From Flavobacteriales bacterium (GTDB lineage Bacteria; Bacteroidota; Bacteroidia; Flavobacteriales_F; PHOS-HE28): DNA of 64,000 nt. This document shows positions 40,768-49,654 of this stretch, piece after piece (positions within the stretch are counted from its first letter, which is position 1; every line of letters starts with the position of its first letter). A model generated the notes under the pieces. The model searched no databases, was not told the DNA's origin, and worked only from the letters and a program-made list of their open reading frames with translations. The stretch spans positions 2,339,001-2,403,000 of the forward strand of contig JADJWA010000001.1 of the NCBI GenBank assembly GCA_016716605.1. The letters run 5' to 3'. A program made the translations under genes and the position numbers.

Positions 40768-43011
40768 ATGATACCGACCCCTCCAGCCAAGGTCCTGCGT
40801 GGTTTGCTTGCGAGCATGTTCATGATCGGTGTTGTTCAGTTGCAGGCGATCATTGTGAACATCCAGATCACTGCGCACGAGAATTGTTCGTATGCCGATG
40901 GAGCCGCGCAAGCAAACGTGAGCGGAGGAGTGCCGCCATACACCTACCTCTGGAGCACGGGAGCCACCACGGCGTCCGTGATCGGACTGAGTGCAGGCCC
41001 GATCTCCGTGACCGTGACGGACAGCCAGAGCGACGAGGCCACCGCCAACCATACCGTGACCTCTGGGGGGTACCAAATAGTGGCCACCAGCGGTGGTAGT
41101 CTGTGCCCTGGTGATCCGTACGGCGGCTACTTGCTCTTCGGCGGAGTGCCGAATGGCGCCGTCACATTCAGCACACCGTATTTCACGGGCATTTATATGG
41201 GTGAACCCATTTACTCCGCGTACTACACCGGCCCGTATGGTTACAACCCCATCGAACTGCAGTTCATGGATGCGAACGGATGTGCGGGTGTGCTTAGTAG
41301 CGGATACAGGCTGGGGCAGCCTACCTGGACCACACCAGTGATACTTGATATTCAAGGTGCATGTGCTGGTGGGGCCAACGGGTCTTTACTGGCCGTATTG
41401 CAACATAGTCCGACCTATGCACGGACGTGGCATCAACTGACCGATGGTGCGGGGACGCTCTTCGGCCCGAATGGAACGATCGTCGGTACGGGTGGAGGTA
41501 CGTACGGACATTTCGCAACCGAGGCGAACGACCTCGTTCAGACCTGGACAGGACTTGCAGCTGGGGATTACTGGTTGACGCAGGTTGCCAACTTCGCCCC
41601 GTTCTCCGGATGGATGCCCGGCGGAGGCTGCGGGGATTCGGTGATGGTGACGATCCCCGATCTGGGCCTTGGTTGCGGTAATGTGAATGGCACGGTGTAT
41701 ATGGACTACAACGAGGATTGCGTGATGGGCGCTGCGGGTTCAGAAACGCGCGTCCCTGGTGCGCTGCTCGAGTTCCAACCCGGTCCTTATTACACCACAG
41801 CGAATGGCAACGGTGCATACAGCATCAACCTGCCGAGTGGGCCTTACTCCGTGCAGCAGATCGCTGCCGACATCGCGCAGCATTGCCCGGCGCCACCTGC
41901 GCCGGTGAACGTGACCGGCACACAGACCTTGAACATCGCGGACACTGCCTTGGTAACCATGGACGTGCAGGTGATGATGGCGAGCGGTCCGGCTAGACCG
42001 GGCTTCGAGTTGCGTTACACGATCGGCACGACCAACCTCACACCAGCAGCAAGCGGTGCAACGAGTACCGTCATGACCTTCGATCCTGCGGTCGCATTCC
42101 TTATTTCCACTCCCGCACCAAGCAGCGTAGTGGGGAACACGATCACCTGGAACCAGGCTTCGTTGGGCGCCTTTGTGGAGCGTAGCATCCAGGTTCGCTT
42201 CCAAGTGCCGCCTGATGTAGGCCTGATCGGCACCGTTCTGAACAGCACGGTCACCGTTTCCACAGCGAACACCGATGCCGTTCCTGCGAACAATGCAGTC
42301 GGGCATGCGGTAACGATCACTGCCAGCTTCGATCCGAACGACAAGCAGGCCAATACGAGCTCACGCTACAGCGATGAGCTCTACTACATCGATGTGGACG
42401 AGTTCATCGACTACACCATCCGCTTCCAGAACACCGGGAACGACACGGCCTTTACCGTCATCATCACGGACACGTTGCCGACAACGCTTGATCCCGCGTC
42501 CATCATCTGGGGAGCCGCATCGCACAATGTGATGCGCAGCCTGGTGGGGCAGGGGGTATTGAAGTTCATCTTCCCGAACATCCTGCTGCCAGACAGCAAT
42601 GCGAACGAAACAGCCAGTCACGGCTTCGTGTCGTTCCGGATCAGGCCGCACCTTCCCTTGCTACCCGGCACGGAGATCATCAACATAGCGAACATCTACT
42701 TCGACTTCAACCCGCCGGTGATCACCGAGCCGAGCGTGCTAACGGCGGAGTTCAGTACGGGAACGCAGCGGCAGTCACTTGAAGCCATTCGCCTGCTGCC
42801 GAATCCAGCGAACGACCAGCTGTGGATCTCTTCGGATGGGACCATCTATATGATCACCATCATCGCAGCCGACGGAAGAGAGGTTCTGCGCCGCAGAATG
42901 CGAACGACCAGCGGGACGATCGATGTCTCAGGACTTCGGGCAGGTTCGTTCTTCCTCGTTGCCATCTTGGATAATGGGAGCATCGCTCACGAACGCTTCA
43001 TCAAACAATGA
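40768..43011 (+). CDS. Surface-protein array gene 2 (SprB repeat, T9SS)
   Basis: 747 residues, 5 nt after gene 1. Signal peptide about 1-27. SprB-like GGVPPYTYLWSTGATTASVIGL. The middle region has its own sequence (SLCPGDPYGGYLLFGG, DANGCAGVLSSGY, then LDIQGACAGGANGSLL). Module 3 is GCGNVNGTVYMDYNEDC. The conserved domain is of subfamily B (GQGVLKFIFPNILLPDSN). The sorting domain (LLPNPANDQLWISS, ending HERFIKQ) resembles those of genes 3, 6 and 7. The ATG at 40768 is preferred to an upstream in-frame ATG inside gene 1. Confidence 0.85.
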   Translation: MIPTPPAKVLRGLLASMFMIGVVQLQAIIVNIQITAHENCSYADGAAQANVSGGVPPYTYLWSTGATTASVIGLSAGPISVTVTDSQSDEATANHTVTSGGYQIVATSGGSLCPGDPYGGYLLFGGVPNGAVTFSTPYFTGIYMGEPIYSAYYTGPYGYNPIELQFMDANGCAGVLSSGYRLGQPTWTTPVILDIQGACAGGANGSLLAVLQHSPTYARTWHQLTDGAGTLFGPNGTIVGTGGGTYGHFATEANDLVQTWTGLAAGDYWLTQVANFAPFSGWMPGGGCGDSVMVTIPDLGLGCGNVNGTVYMDYNEDCVMGAAGSETRVPGALLEFQPGPYYTTANGNGAYSINLPSGPYSVQQIAADIAQHCPAPPAPVNVTGTQTLNIADTALVTMDVQVMMASGPARPGFELRYTIGTTNLTPAASGATSTVMTFDPAVAFLISTPAPSSVVGNTITWNQASLGAFVERSIQVRFQVPPDVGLIGTVLNSTVTVSTANTDAVPANNAVGHAVTITASFDPNDKQANTSSRYSDELYYIDVDEFIDYTIRFQNTGNDTAFTVIITDTLPTTLDPASIIWGAASHNVMRSLVGQGVLKFIFPNILLPDSNANETASHGFVSFRIRPHLPLLPGTEIINIANIYFDFNPPVITEPSVLTAEFSTGTQRQSLEAIRLLPNPANDQLWISSDGTIYMITIIAADGREVLRRRMRTTSGTIDVSGLRAGSFFLVAILDNGSIAHERFIKQ

Positions 43012-45197
43012 TCATGCGCCTCTTCCCGGTCGTTTTCGCGATGCTCACCTTCCTTGGTGGGCATGCGATGTTCGTACAAGTGAATACCGTGATCCCTGAA
43101 ACCTGCGGCAACAGCAATGGCCGGGTGGATGTTCAGGTGGGCGGAGGAGTGGAGCCGTATTCGTTCTCCTGGTCCAACGGTGCCACCTCGGAGGATCTGA
43201 TGGACGTGCCGGGGGGCACCTATACCCTTACGGTCACGGACGACCTGGGCGCACAGGCGAGTGAGCAAGTGACCGTACAGAGCTATGGGTTCCTGCCCTA
43301 TCAGGAGGGAGGACAGTACTACCCGCTTCCGGATGGCATGGGCGGTATGATCTGGGGCGGCGCTTGCGCAGGCCAATGCAACGGCCAAATGGCCATGCCG
43401 CTGGAACTGTTCGGTGGCACGCCCCCCATTACGATTGATTGGAACGCGTCAAGCAACATCTCATGGGTGGGCATGACCCAGGACCTCATGCCCATTTACG
43501 GCGGCTTCTGTTTGGGCGAAACGGTGTCCTACACATACTCCGACGCGCTCGGATGCACTGGCTCCGGCTCGCACACCATCATCGGCGTGGACAGCGTGCC
43601 AAGCATTGCAGCGGTGCATGGCGCGTGCGCGGGCGGTGCCAACGGCCGTGTCGAGATCCACTGCCAACAGATGCCATGGGTGCCGCCTACGATGAGGATC
43701 TTCCGGAATGGGAACCAGGTGGCCGCGCCGACCTATCCGTGGAACGCGCCACAGACGATCCAGGTGCAGGGTCTGCTCGCTGGCGATTACGAGCTCCGCA
43801 TGGACTGGTACGGCGCCTGTCCGGCCGTTGTGCCGTTCACCGTTCCTGTGCTGACCGTGCCCTGCGGCACAGTGAGTGGGACGAACTTCCTCGATGACGA
43901 TCAGGACTGCCAGCCGGGTGCGGGCGAGATCCGAATGCCTTATCAGGTGCTCAACATCCAGCCAGTGGATGAGTGGGTGCTCACCGGAGGGAATGGCGAG
44001 TTCTTGTTCGCGCTGCCCAACGGCAACTATACGCTGGAGCATACAGCACCTGGCATCGTGCCGCTGTGCCCATTGCCGCAGCCGATACCCTTTGCCGTGA
44101 ATTCCAACGCCTCGGTGATCCAACTGGCTGATAGCAGCACGCTGCCCCTTGACATCGCCCTATACGCGGGTGGTGGTGTGGCACGGCCGGGTTTCACAAC
44201 GACCCACCAGTTAACCGTAAGGAATCTCAGCGCGAAGCTCAGCGGTGCGGTGCAGGTAGTGCTCAACCATGATCCAGTGCTCAATTACCTATCGGCTTCG
44301 CCTACCCCGACCTCCGTCGCTGGCAGTACCCTCACATGGGATCTGCCTCAGCTCACGGCCTTCGCTCAGCTTGGCATCTGGGTGCAGTACGATGTGCCTG
44401 TGGCCACAGCCCTCGGCACCGTGCTCGCTTCTTCCATCACGGCTGCTTGTGCCCTCGCGGACAACGACCTCTCGAACAATGCCATCGGTATCACGCAGGT
44501 GGTGACGGGCAGCTATGACCCCAATGACAAGACCGCGCGCACAAGCTCGGGTTGGAGCGATGCGCTGTACTACCTGGATCAGGATGAATGGATCGACTAC
44601 ACGATCCGCTTCCAGAACACCGGCACCGATACGGCCTTCACCGTGGTGATCACCGATACGCTCGCTGCGGAATTCGACATGGCGAGTTTTCATCAGGGCA
44701 CGGCCTCGCATGCCTTCGATGTGGCATTCATGCCGGGCCGTGTGGTGGAGTGGACCTTCACTGATATCCTGCTTCCGGACAGCAATGTGAATGAGGCGGC
44801 GTCGCATGGACTGGTATCGTTCCGGATCCGACCCGTGCAACCGCTATCGCCCGGCATCGTGATCGAGAACATCGCCAACATCTATTTCGATTTCAACCCG
44901 CCGGTGATCACCGAGCCGAGCGTGCTGGTGGCGGAGTTCTCCACAAGCGTGACGGAGCAGCATGGAAGCGGGCTCATGCTTGCACCGGTACCTGTGAGCG
45001 ATCAGCTCTCGATTTCCAGTGCTCGGATGATCGAGCGGGTCAGCATCCTTGCCACCGATGGCCGCATGGTGAAACAAGCGAACCTGCGCGCGAGCAACGG
45101 TGGCATCGAAGTGAAGGAACTCACCAGCGGGGCTTATTTGCTGATCGCTGAATTCACCAACGGAACAACAGCACGCGAGCGATTCGTAAAGCACTGA
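43008..45197 (+). CDS. Surface-protein array gene 3 (subfamily A)
   Basis: 729 residues; the ATG overlaps the TGA of gene 2 (ATGA), so translation is probably coupled; an ATG at 43014 is the alternative. After the signal peptide comes PETCGNSNGRVDVQVGGGVEPYSFSW. The middle region has GGACAGQCNGQMAM, DWNAS and YSDALGCTGSGSH, shared only with genes 7 and 8. The conserved domain has PGRVVEWTFTDILLPDSN, the subfamily A form. The sorting domain is SLAPVP-like (LAPVPVSDQLSISS, ending RERFVKH). Confidence 0.85.
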   Translation: MIMRLFPVVFAMLTFLGGHAMFVQVNTVIPETCGNSNGRVDVQVGGGVEPYSFSWSNGATSEDLMDVPGGTYTLTVTDDLGAQASEQVTVQSYGFLPYQEGGQYYPLPDGMGGMIWGGACAGQCNGQMAMPLELFGGTPPITIDWNASSNISWVGMTQDLMPIYGGFCLGETVSYTYSDALGCTGSGSHTIIGVDSVPSIAAVHGACAGGANGRVEIHCQQMPWVPPTMRIFRNGNQVAAPTYPWNAPQTIQVQGLLAGDYELRMDWYGACPAVVPFTVPVLTVPCGTVSGTNFLDDDQDCQPGAGEIRMPYQVLNIQPVDEWVLTGGNGEFLFALPNGNYTLEHTAPGIVPLCPLPQPIPFAVNSNASVIQLADSSTLPLDIALYAGGGVARPGFTTTHQLTVRNLSAKLSGAVQVVLNHDPVLNYLSASPTPTSVAGSTLTWDLPQLTAFAQLGIWVQYDVPVATALGTVLASSITAACALADNDLSNNAIGITQVVTGSYDPNDKTARTSSGWSDALYYLDQDEWIDYTIRFQNTGTDTAFTVVITDTLAAEFDMASFHQGTASHAFDVAFMPGRVVEWTFTDILLPDSNVNEAASHGLVSFRIRPVQPLSPGIVIENIANIYFDFNPPVITEPSVLVAEFSTSVTEQHGSGLMLAPVPVSDQLSISSARMIERVSILATDGRMVKQANLRASNGGIEVKELTSGAYLLIAEFTNGTTARERFVKH

Positions 45198-45203
45198 CCG
45201 ATC

Positions 45204-47384
45204 ATGACCAAAGCATTACTCGGAACCACATTCCTACTCGCGAGCGCACAGGCCTTCGCGCTCACCGTGAATCTGCAAGTGCTGAACGAGACCTGCACCT
45301 ATGCGAATGGGTCTGTGTATGCATCCGTCTCCGGCGGGGTGCCGCCCTATACCTACCTCTGGGGCGGCGGTGAGACCACGGAAGGAATAACCAACCTGAG
45401 CCCAGGTACCTACAGTGTTACCGTTACCGACTTCGTGGGCACGCAAGTGACCGAGCAAGCCACCGTGATCAGCGTGGACTACGGAGCGTTCGACTACAAC
45501 TTCCCGCACGCCTATTGCCCCGGCCAGAATTACCATGAGTTCTTCTTTCCCCCCCAGCCGACTGGGGTGCCAGCCGATGTGAGCCCCTGGTCCGCTTCGC
45601 AGGGGTTCATTGATGTGGTGCCGCCTCCGGCAGGTCCGGGCAACTATTACCTGAATCCCGGCCCGATCCCTCCAGGTAGCGGACAGATGGTGACCTTTTG
45701 GGATGTGAACGGATGCACCGGTACATTGAGCTTCACGGCGGGGTACCCGATCACTTCATGGCCCAGTTTCGCCGTGGTGGACGTGCAGGGCTCGTGCGCC
45801 AACGTGGCTTCGGGCCAGGTCACTTTCACCACTACTCCCGAACCGACGACCGATACGTACTACATACTGAAATCCGAAGGGAGCAATGAGTTTGAGGGAT
45901 GGGCGAACAATTTCCAATCGGTTGCTCCCAATGTGTATGCATTCGTCGGCTTGGAACCCGGGAACTATTACCTGATGCACCGTCTGGGTATTACGCTTTC
46001 GTTGCTCCAGGGCGCTGGCTGTGCCTCGGACAGCATCTTGGTAACGATACCTGACCTGGGGCCCACTTGCGGCAGCATTTCCGGCAGCACCTACATGGAT
46101 TACAACAGCGATTGCCTGGACACCGAAGCGAACGCTTCGAACGTGGTAGTGGAGATCCAGCCGGGTCCCTATTACACCACCAGCGGCGGCAGCTATTTCG
46201 TGGTGGTGCCGAACGGCAGCTATACCATGACCACCAGCGCACCTGCCATCGCACAGAGCTGCCCCGCAGCAGCCACTGTCAACGGCAACACGGCGATCGC
46301 CAACATCGGTCACCAGCCCACGATCCCGTTGGATGTGGCCATCAGCCTGGCATCCGGCCCAGCGCGCCCCGGTTTCGAGCTGCACTACACCATGCACGTG
46401 GAGAACCTCTCGTCCTCATCGAGCGGTGCCACCACCACCACGCTCACCTTCGATCCAGGGCTGACCTTCATCAGTGCAACGCCAACACCGGTGGTCAGCG
46501 GCAATACGCTCACCTGGAACCAATCGGCGCTCAGCCTCTTCCAGGACCGTGACTATTTCATCCGCCTGCAAGTGCCGCCGGATGTGGGCTTGATCGGAAC
46601 GGACCTGCTCGCAAGCGCCGGAGTCTCCACGGCGAACACCGATGGCGAGCTAAGCAATAACACCGCTTCTGCCGCGATCACGGTCACGGGCAGCTACGAC
46701 CCGAACGACAAGACCGCATTCACCAGCACGCGCGCGAGCGAGTCTCTTTATTTCATCAATGAGGACGAGTGGATCGATTACGTGATCCGCTTCCAGAACA
46801 CGGGTACGGATACGGCCTTTAACATCGTGGTCACGGACACGTTGCCACCCACCTTGGACCCAGCGACGATCTCACTGGTCACTGCATCGCACCAGCACAC
46901 GTGGAACGTGCAAGGGCAAGGCACGCTCAAGTTCATATTCCCGAACATCCTGCTGCCGGACAGCAACGTGAACGAACCGCAGAGCCATGGGCTCATCAGC
47001 TTCCGCATCCGACCGCACTTGCCCATCGCTCCTGCCACTGTGATCGAGAACATCGCCAACATCTATTTCGACTTCAACCCGCCGGTGATCACCGAGCCCA
47101 GCGTTCTGGTGGCGGAGTTCAGCACGGGGATGGAGGAGATGAGCACGGACCACCTTCAAGTCTACCCCGTTCCGGCGCGAACACAATTGAACGTTCATTC
47201 GACCACACTGCTGACGCGGCTGTCGATCCTGACCTTGGATGGGCGCATGGTCCGCGAAGAGCCGATACAAGGACACCGCGCCTTGGTGGATCTGCAAGGG
47301 CTTCCTTCGGGTGCCTACCTCCTCCGGGTCACGGACACTGAAGGCAACCAGTTGCACCATTCATTCCTCATCGAGCACGAATAA
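45204..47384 (+). CDS. Surface-protein array gene 4 (subfamily B)
   Basis: 726 residues, 6 nt after gene 3. Signal peptide about 1-20. SprB-like GGVPPYTYLWGGGETTEGITNL. The middle region begins AYCPGQNYHEFFFPPQ and has VDVQGSCANVASGQVTF, with no close match to the other copies by eye. Subfamily B conserved domain (GQGTLKFIFPNILLPDSN). Sorting domain LQVYPVPARTQLNVHS, ending HHSFLIEHE, which lacks the RERFIK ending seen in most neighbours. Confidence 0.85.
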   Translation: MTKALLGTTFLLASAQAFALTVNLQVLNETCTYANGSVYASVSGGVPPYTYLWGGGETTEGITNLSPGTYSVTVTDFVGTQVTEQATVISVDYGAFDYNFPHAYCPGQNYHEFFFPPQPTGVPADVSPWSASQGFIDVVPPPAGPGNYYLNPGPIPPGSGQMVTFWDVNGCTGTLSFTAGYPITSWPSFAVVDVQGSCANVASGQVTFTTTPEPTTDTYYILKSEGSNEFEGWANNFQSVAPNVYAFVGLEPGNYYLMHRLGITLSLLQGAGCASDSILVTIPDLGPTCGSISGSTYMDYNSDCLDTEANASNVVVEIQPGPYYTTSGGSYFVVVPNGSYTMTTSAPAIAQSCPAAATVNGNTAIANIGHQPTIPLDVAISLASGPARPGFELHYTMHVENLSSSSSGATTTTLTFDPGLTFISATPTPVVSGNTLTWNQSALSLFQDRDYFIRLQVPPDVGLIGTDLLASAGVSTANTDGELSNNTASAAITVTGSYDPNDKTAFTSTRASESLYFINEDEWIDYVIRFQNTGTDTAFNIVVTDTLPPTLDPATISLVTASHQHTWNVQGQGTLKFIFPNILLPDSNVNEPQSHGLISFRIRPHLPIAPATVIENIANIYFDFNPPVITEPSVLVAEFSTGMEEMSTDHLQVYPVPARTQLNVHSTTLLTRLSILTLDGRMVREEPIQGHRALVDLQGLPSGAYLLRVTDTEGNQLHHSFLIEHE

Positions 47385-47392
47385 CCGCCGCC

Positions 47393-49642
47393 ATGAAACA
47401 ACTCAACGCATTCGTCTTCTGCGCGCTGATCAGTTCGCCCGCGCTTTCCGTCACGGTGACCATACAGATGTACATACCGGCATTCTGCACGTACCCGACC
47501 GGATCGATCTACGCGCAGCCGCAAGGCGGGACGGAGCCTTACACCTATTCCTGGAGCACGGGCTCCACGGACTCGTGGCTGAACGATCTGGTAGCGGGCA
47601 CTTACAGTGTCACCGTAACGGACGCGAACCTGGAACAGGCCACCGCGGAATTCACGCTCACGGCCTCTCCTTTTGAAGCGTGGGTGGATGGCATGGTCGG
47701 CTGCCCGGACCAAATGCTCGGCCCTCCATTCCGGATGCTCGGACAGGCTAGCATTTACAATACGGGCGTTCCTCCATTGACCTTGTCCGGGAATTATGTC
47801 TCGGATGTGATCGATGGTCCGAATGGCTACGCCGCCTTGTATGTGGGCAACTTCGATATGTGGCCTCCTGCTGGCACACCGCTCTCCATCGCTTTCACCG
47901 ATGCCAATGGTTGTCCGGGAACGATCTACGGGCAGGTTCCGCAGCCGCCTGCGCACCCTGATCGGCAAGTGCTCATGGTGGATGCTGCGTGCGCCGCCGA
48001 ATTCAATGGCAGCGCTCTGGTGCAGGTGGATGAAGCGCCCAACGATGACCCCTACCTCTTGCGGCTCATCCGTGATGGTGCGGACGCCGGTGATCTCCAG
48101 ACACAGTCCACGATTGGCCAGATGTTCGGCCAGATCCCGCACAACATTTTGCGTCAGAATCTCGCACCGGGGGAGTACGCGTTGGTCTCGTCGCCGAGAT
48201 TCGAGGACTCCGCTTACGAATGGCTTGAAGGGTACTTCTTCGTATCCGAGGATTACTGCACGGACACCGTGTGGTTCACCGTGCCTGAGATGCCGGGACC
48301 CTGTGGCACGCTGAAGGGCACCGTCTATATGGACGATAACCAGGATTGCATCATGGCGGGCCTCGAGACGCGCGTGCCGAACGAGGTGATGCTGATCGAA
48401 CCTGGAGGCTACACTGCGATGTCCGGGGCCAATGGATACTACCAGGTCAACCTGCCCACCGGGTCCTACACGGTCGAACAAGCTTCTGCCGTGCTCGACG
48501 AGCATTGCATCGGAGGGCCGATCCCATTCAACCTGGGAAGCAACGGGCAATCCGTGACGCAGAACATGGGCGATACGGTACTCGTGCCGCGTGACATTGA
48601 GCTTTTCATCGGTTCAGGCCCGGCACGCCCTGGCTTCAACTACAACCTGTGCCTGCACATCCATCACGAGACGCTCGGCGGAACCGGCACGCTCACCGTG
48701 TCCTGCACCTTCGATCCGGCGCTCACCTTCACCAGTGCCAGCCCGACGCCCGTGGTGAACGGCAACACCCTCACCTGGACGCTCGCGCAGCTCATCTCAT
48801 TCGGCAATCGGCACATCAACGTGAACCTGCAGGTGCCGCCGAACCCGGCCTTGATCGGCACCGAACTCATGCACAGCGCCACGGCGAGCATCGCGCAGCC
48901 CGAAACGAACCTGACCAACAACAGCGCGGTGCATCTGCGCACCGTGACCGGCAGCTACGACCCCAATGACAAGCTGGCCACCACCAGCAGCCAGTTGAGC
49001 GACGCGCTCTACTACATCGATCAGGACGAGTGGATCGACTACACCATCCGATTCCAGAACACGGGAACGGACACGGCCTTCAACGTGGTGATCACCGACA
49101 CGCTGCCGCCGACGCTCGATCCCGGCACCTTCGAGCTCGGGCCGCGCTCGCACAGCTGCATCACGCAAATGGCTGGTCAAGGCATCGTGCGCTTCATCTT
49201 CAACAACATCCAGTTGCCGGACAGCAACGTGAACGAGCCTGCTTCGCATGGCCTTGTGCAGTTCCGGATCAAGCCGCACCTGCCTATCGCGCCCGTCACG
49301 GTGATCGAGAATATCGCTAGCATCTTCTTCGACTTCAACCCACCGGTGATCACCGAGCCGAGTGTGTTGGTGGCGGAGTTCAGTACACGCGTACAGGAAG
49401 AGGGTCAAGAGGAGCTTCGAGTCTTCCCGAACCCAGCGAGCGATGAACTCACCGTGATGCTGAGCGAACCAGCCAATGGCCACATTCGGGTCATGGAGAT
49501 GGATGGACGAGTGGTGACGGAACAGCGGATGACCGGTCCAAGTGTCACGTTGGATGTTTCACGCCTTTCCACCGGCGCGTACATGCTGGAAGTACTTGAA
49601 GGATCGGGTGGGCGGAGGCTTTCGCGTTTCGTTCGACAGTAA
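47393..49642 (+). CDS. Surface-protein array gene 5 (subfamily B)
   Basis: 749 residues, 8 nt after gene 4. Signal peptide about 1-19. SprB-like GGTEPYTYSWSTGSTDSWLNDL. The middle region has GCPDQMLGPPFRML and MVDAACAAEFNGSALV. Module 3 is CGTLKGTVYMDDNQDC. The conserved domain is the B form with GQGIVRFIFNNIQLPDSN; its junction reads ASIFFDFNPP, a variant. The sorting domain (RVFPNPASDELTVML, ending LSRFVRQ) is closest to that of gene 9. Confidence 0.85.
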   Translation: MKQLNAFVFCALISSPALSVTVTIQMYIPAFCTYPTGSIYAQPQGGTEPYTYSWSTGSTDSWLNDLVAGTYSVTVTDANLEQATAEFTLTASPFEAWVDGMVGCPDQMLGPPFRMLGQASIYNTGVPPLTLSGNYVSDVIDGPNGYAALYVGNFDMWPPAGTPLSIAFTDANGCPGTIYGQVPQPPAHPDRQVLMVDAACAAEFNGSALVQVDEAPNDDPYLLRLIRDGADAGDLQTQSTIGQMFGQIPHNILRQNLAPGEYALVSSPRFEDSAYEWLEGYFFVSEDYCTDTVWFTVPEMPGPCGTLKGTVYMDDNQDCIMAGLETRVPNEVMLIEPGGYTAMSGANGYYQVNLPTGSYTVEQASAVLDEHCIGGPIPFNLGSNGQSVTQNMGDTVLVPRDIELFIGSGPARPGFNYNLCLHIHHETLGGTGTLTVSCTFDPALTFTSASPTPVVNGNTLTWTLAQLISFGNRHINVNLQVPPNPALIGTELMHSATASIAQPETNLTNNSAVHLRTVTGSYDPNDKLATTSSQLSDALYYIDQDEWIDYTIRFQNTGTDTAFNVVITDTLPPTLDPGTFELGPRSHSCITQMAGQGIVRFIFNNIQLPDSNVNEPASHGLVQFRIKPHLPIAPVTVIENIASIFFDFNPPVITEPSVLVAEFSTRVQEEGQEELRVFPNPASDELTVMLSEPANGHIRVMEMDGRVVTEQRMTGPSVTLDVSRLSTGAYMLEVLEGSGGRRLSRFVRQ

Positions 49643-49654
49643 CAACCACTAGTC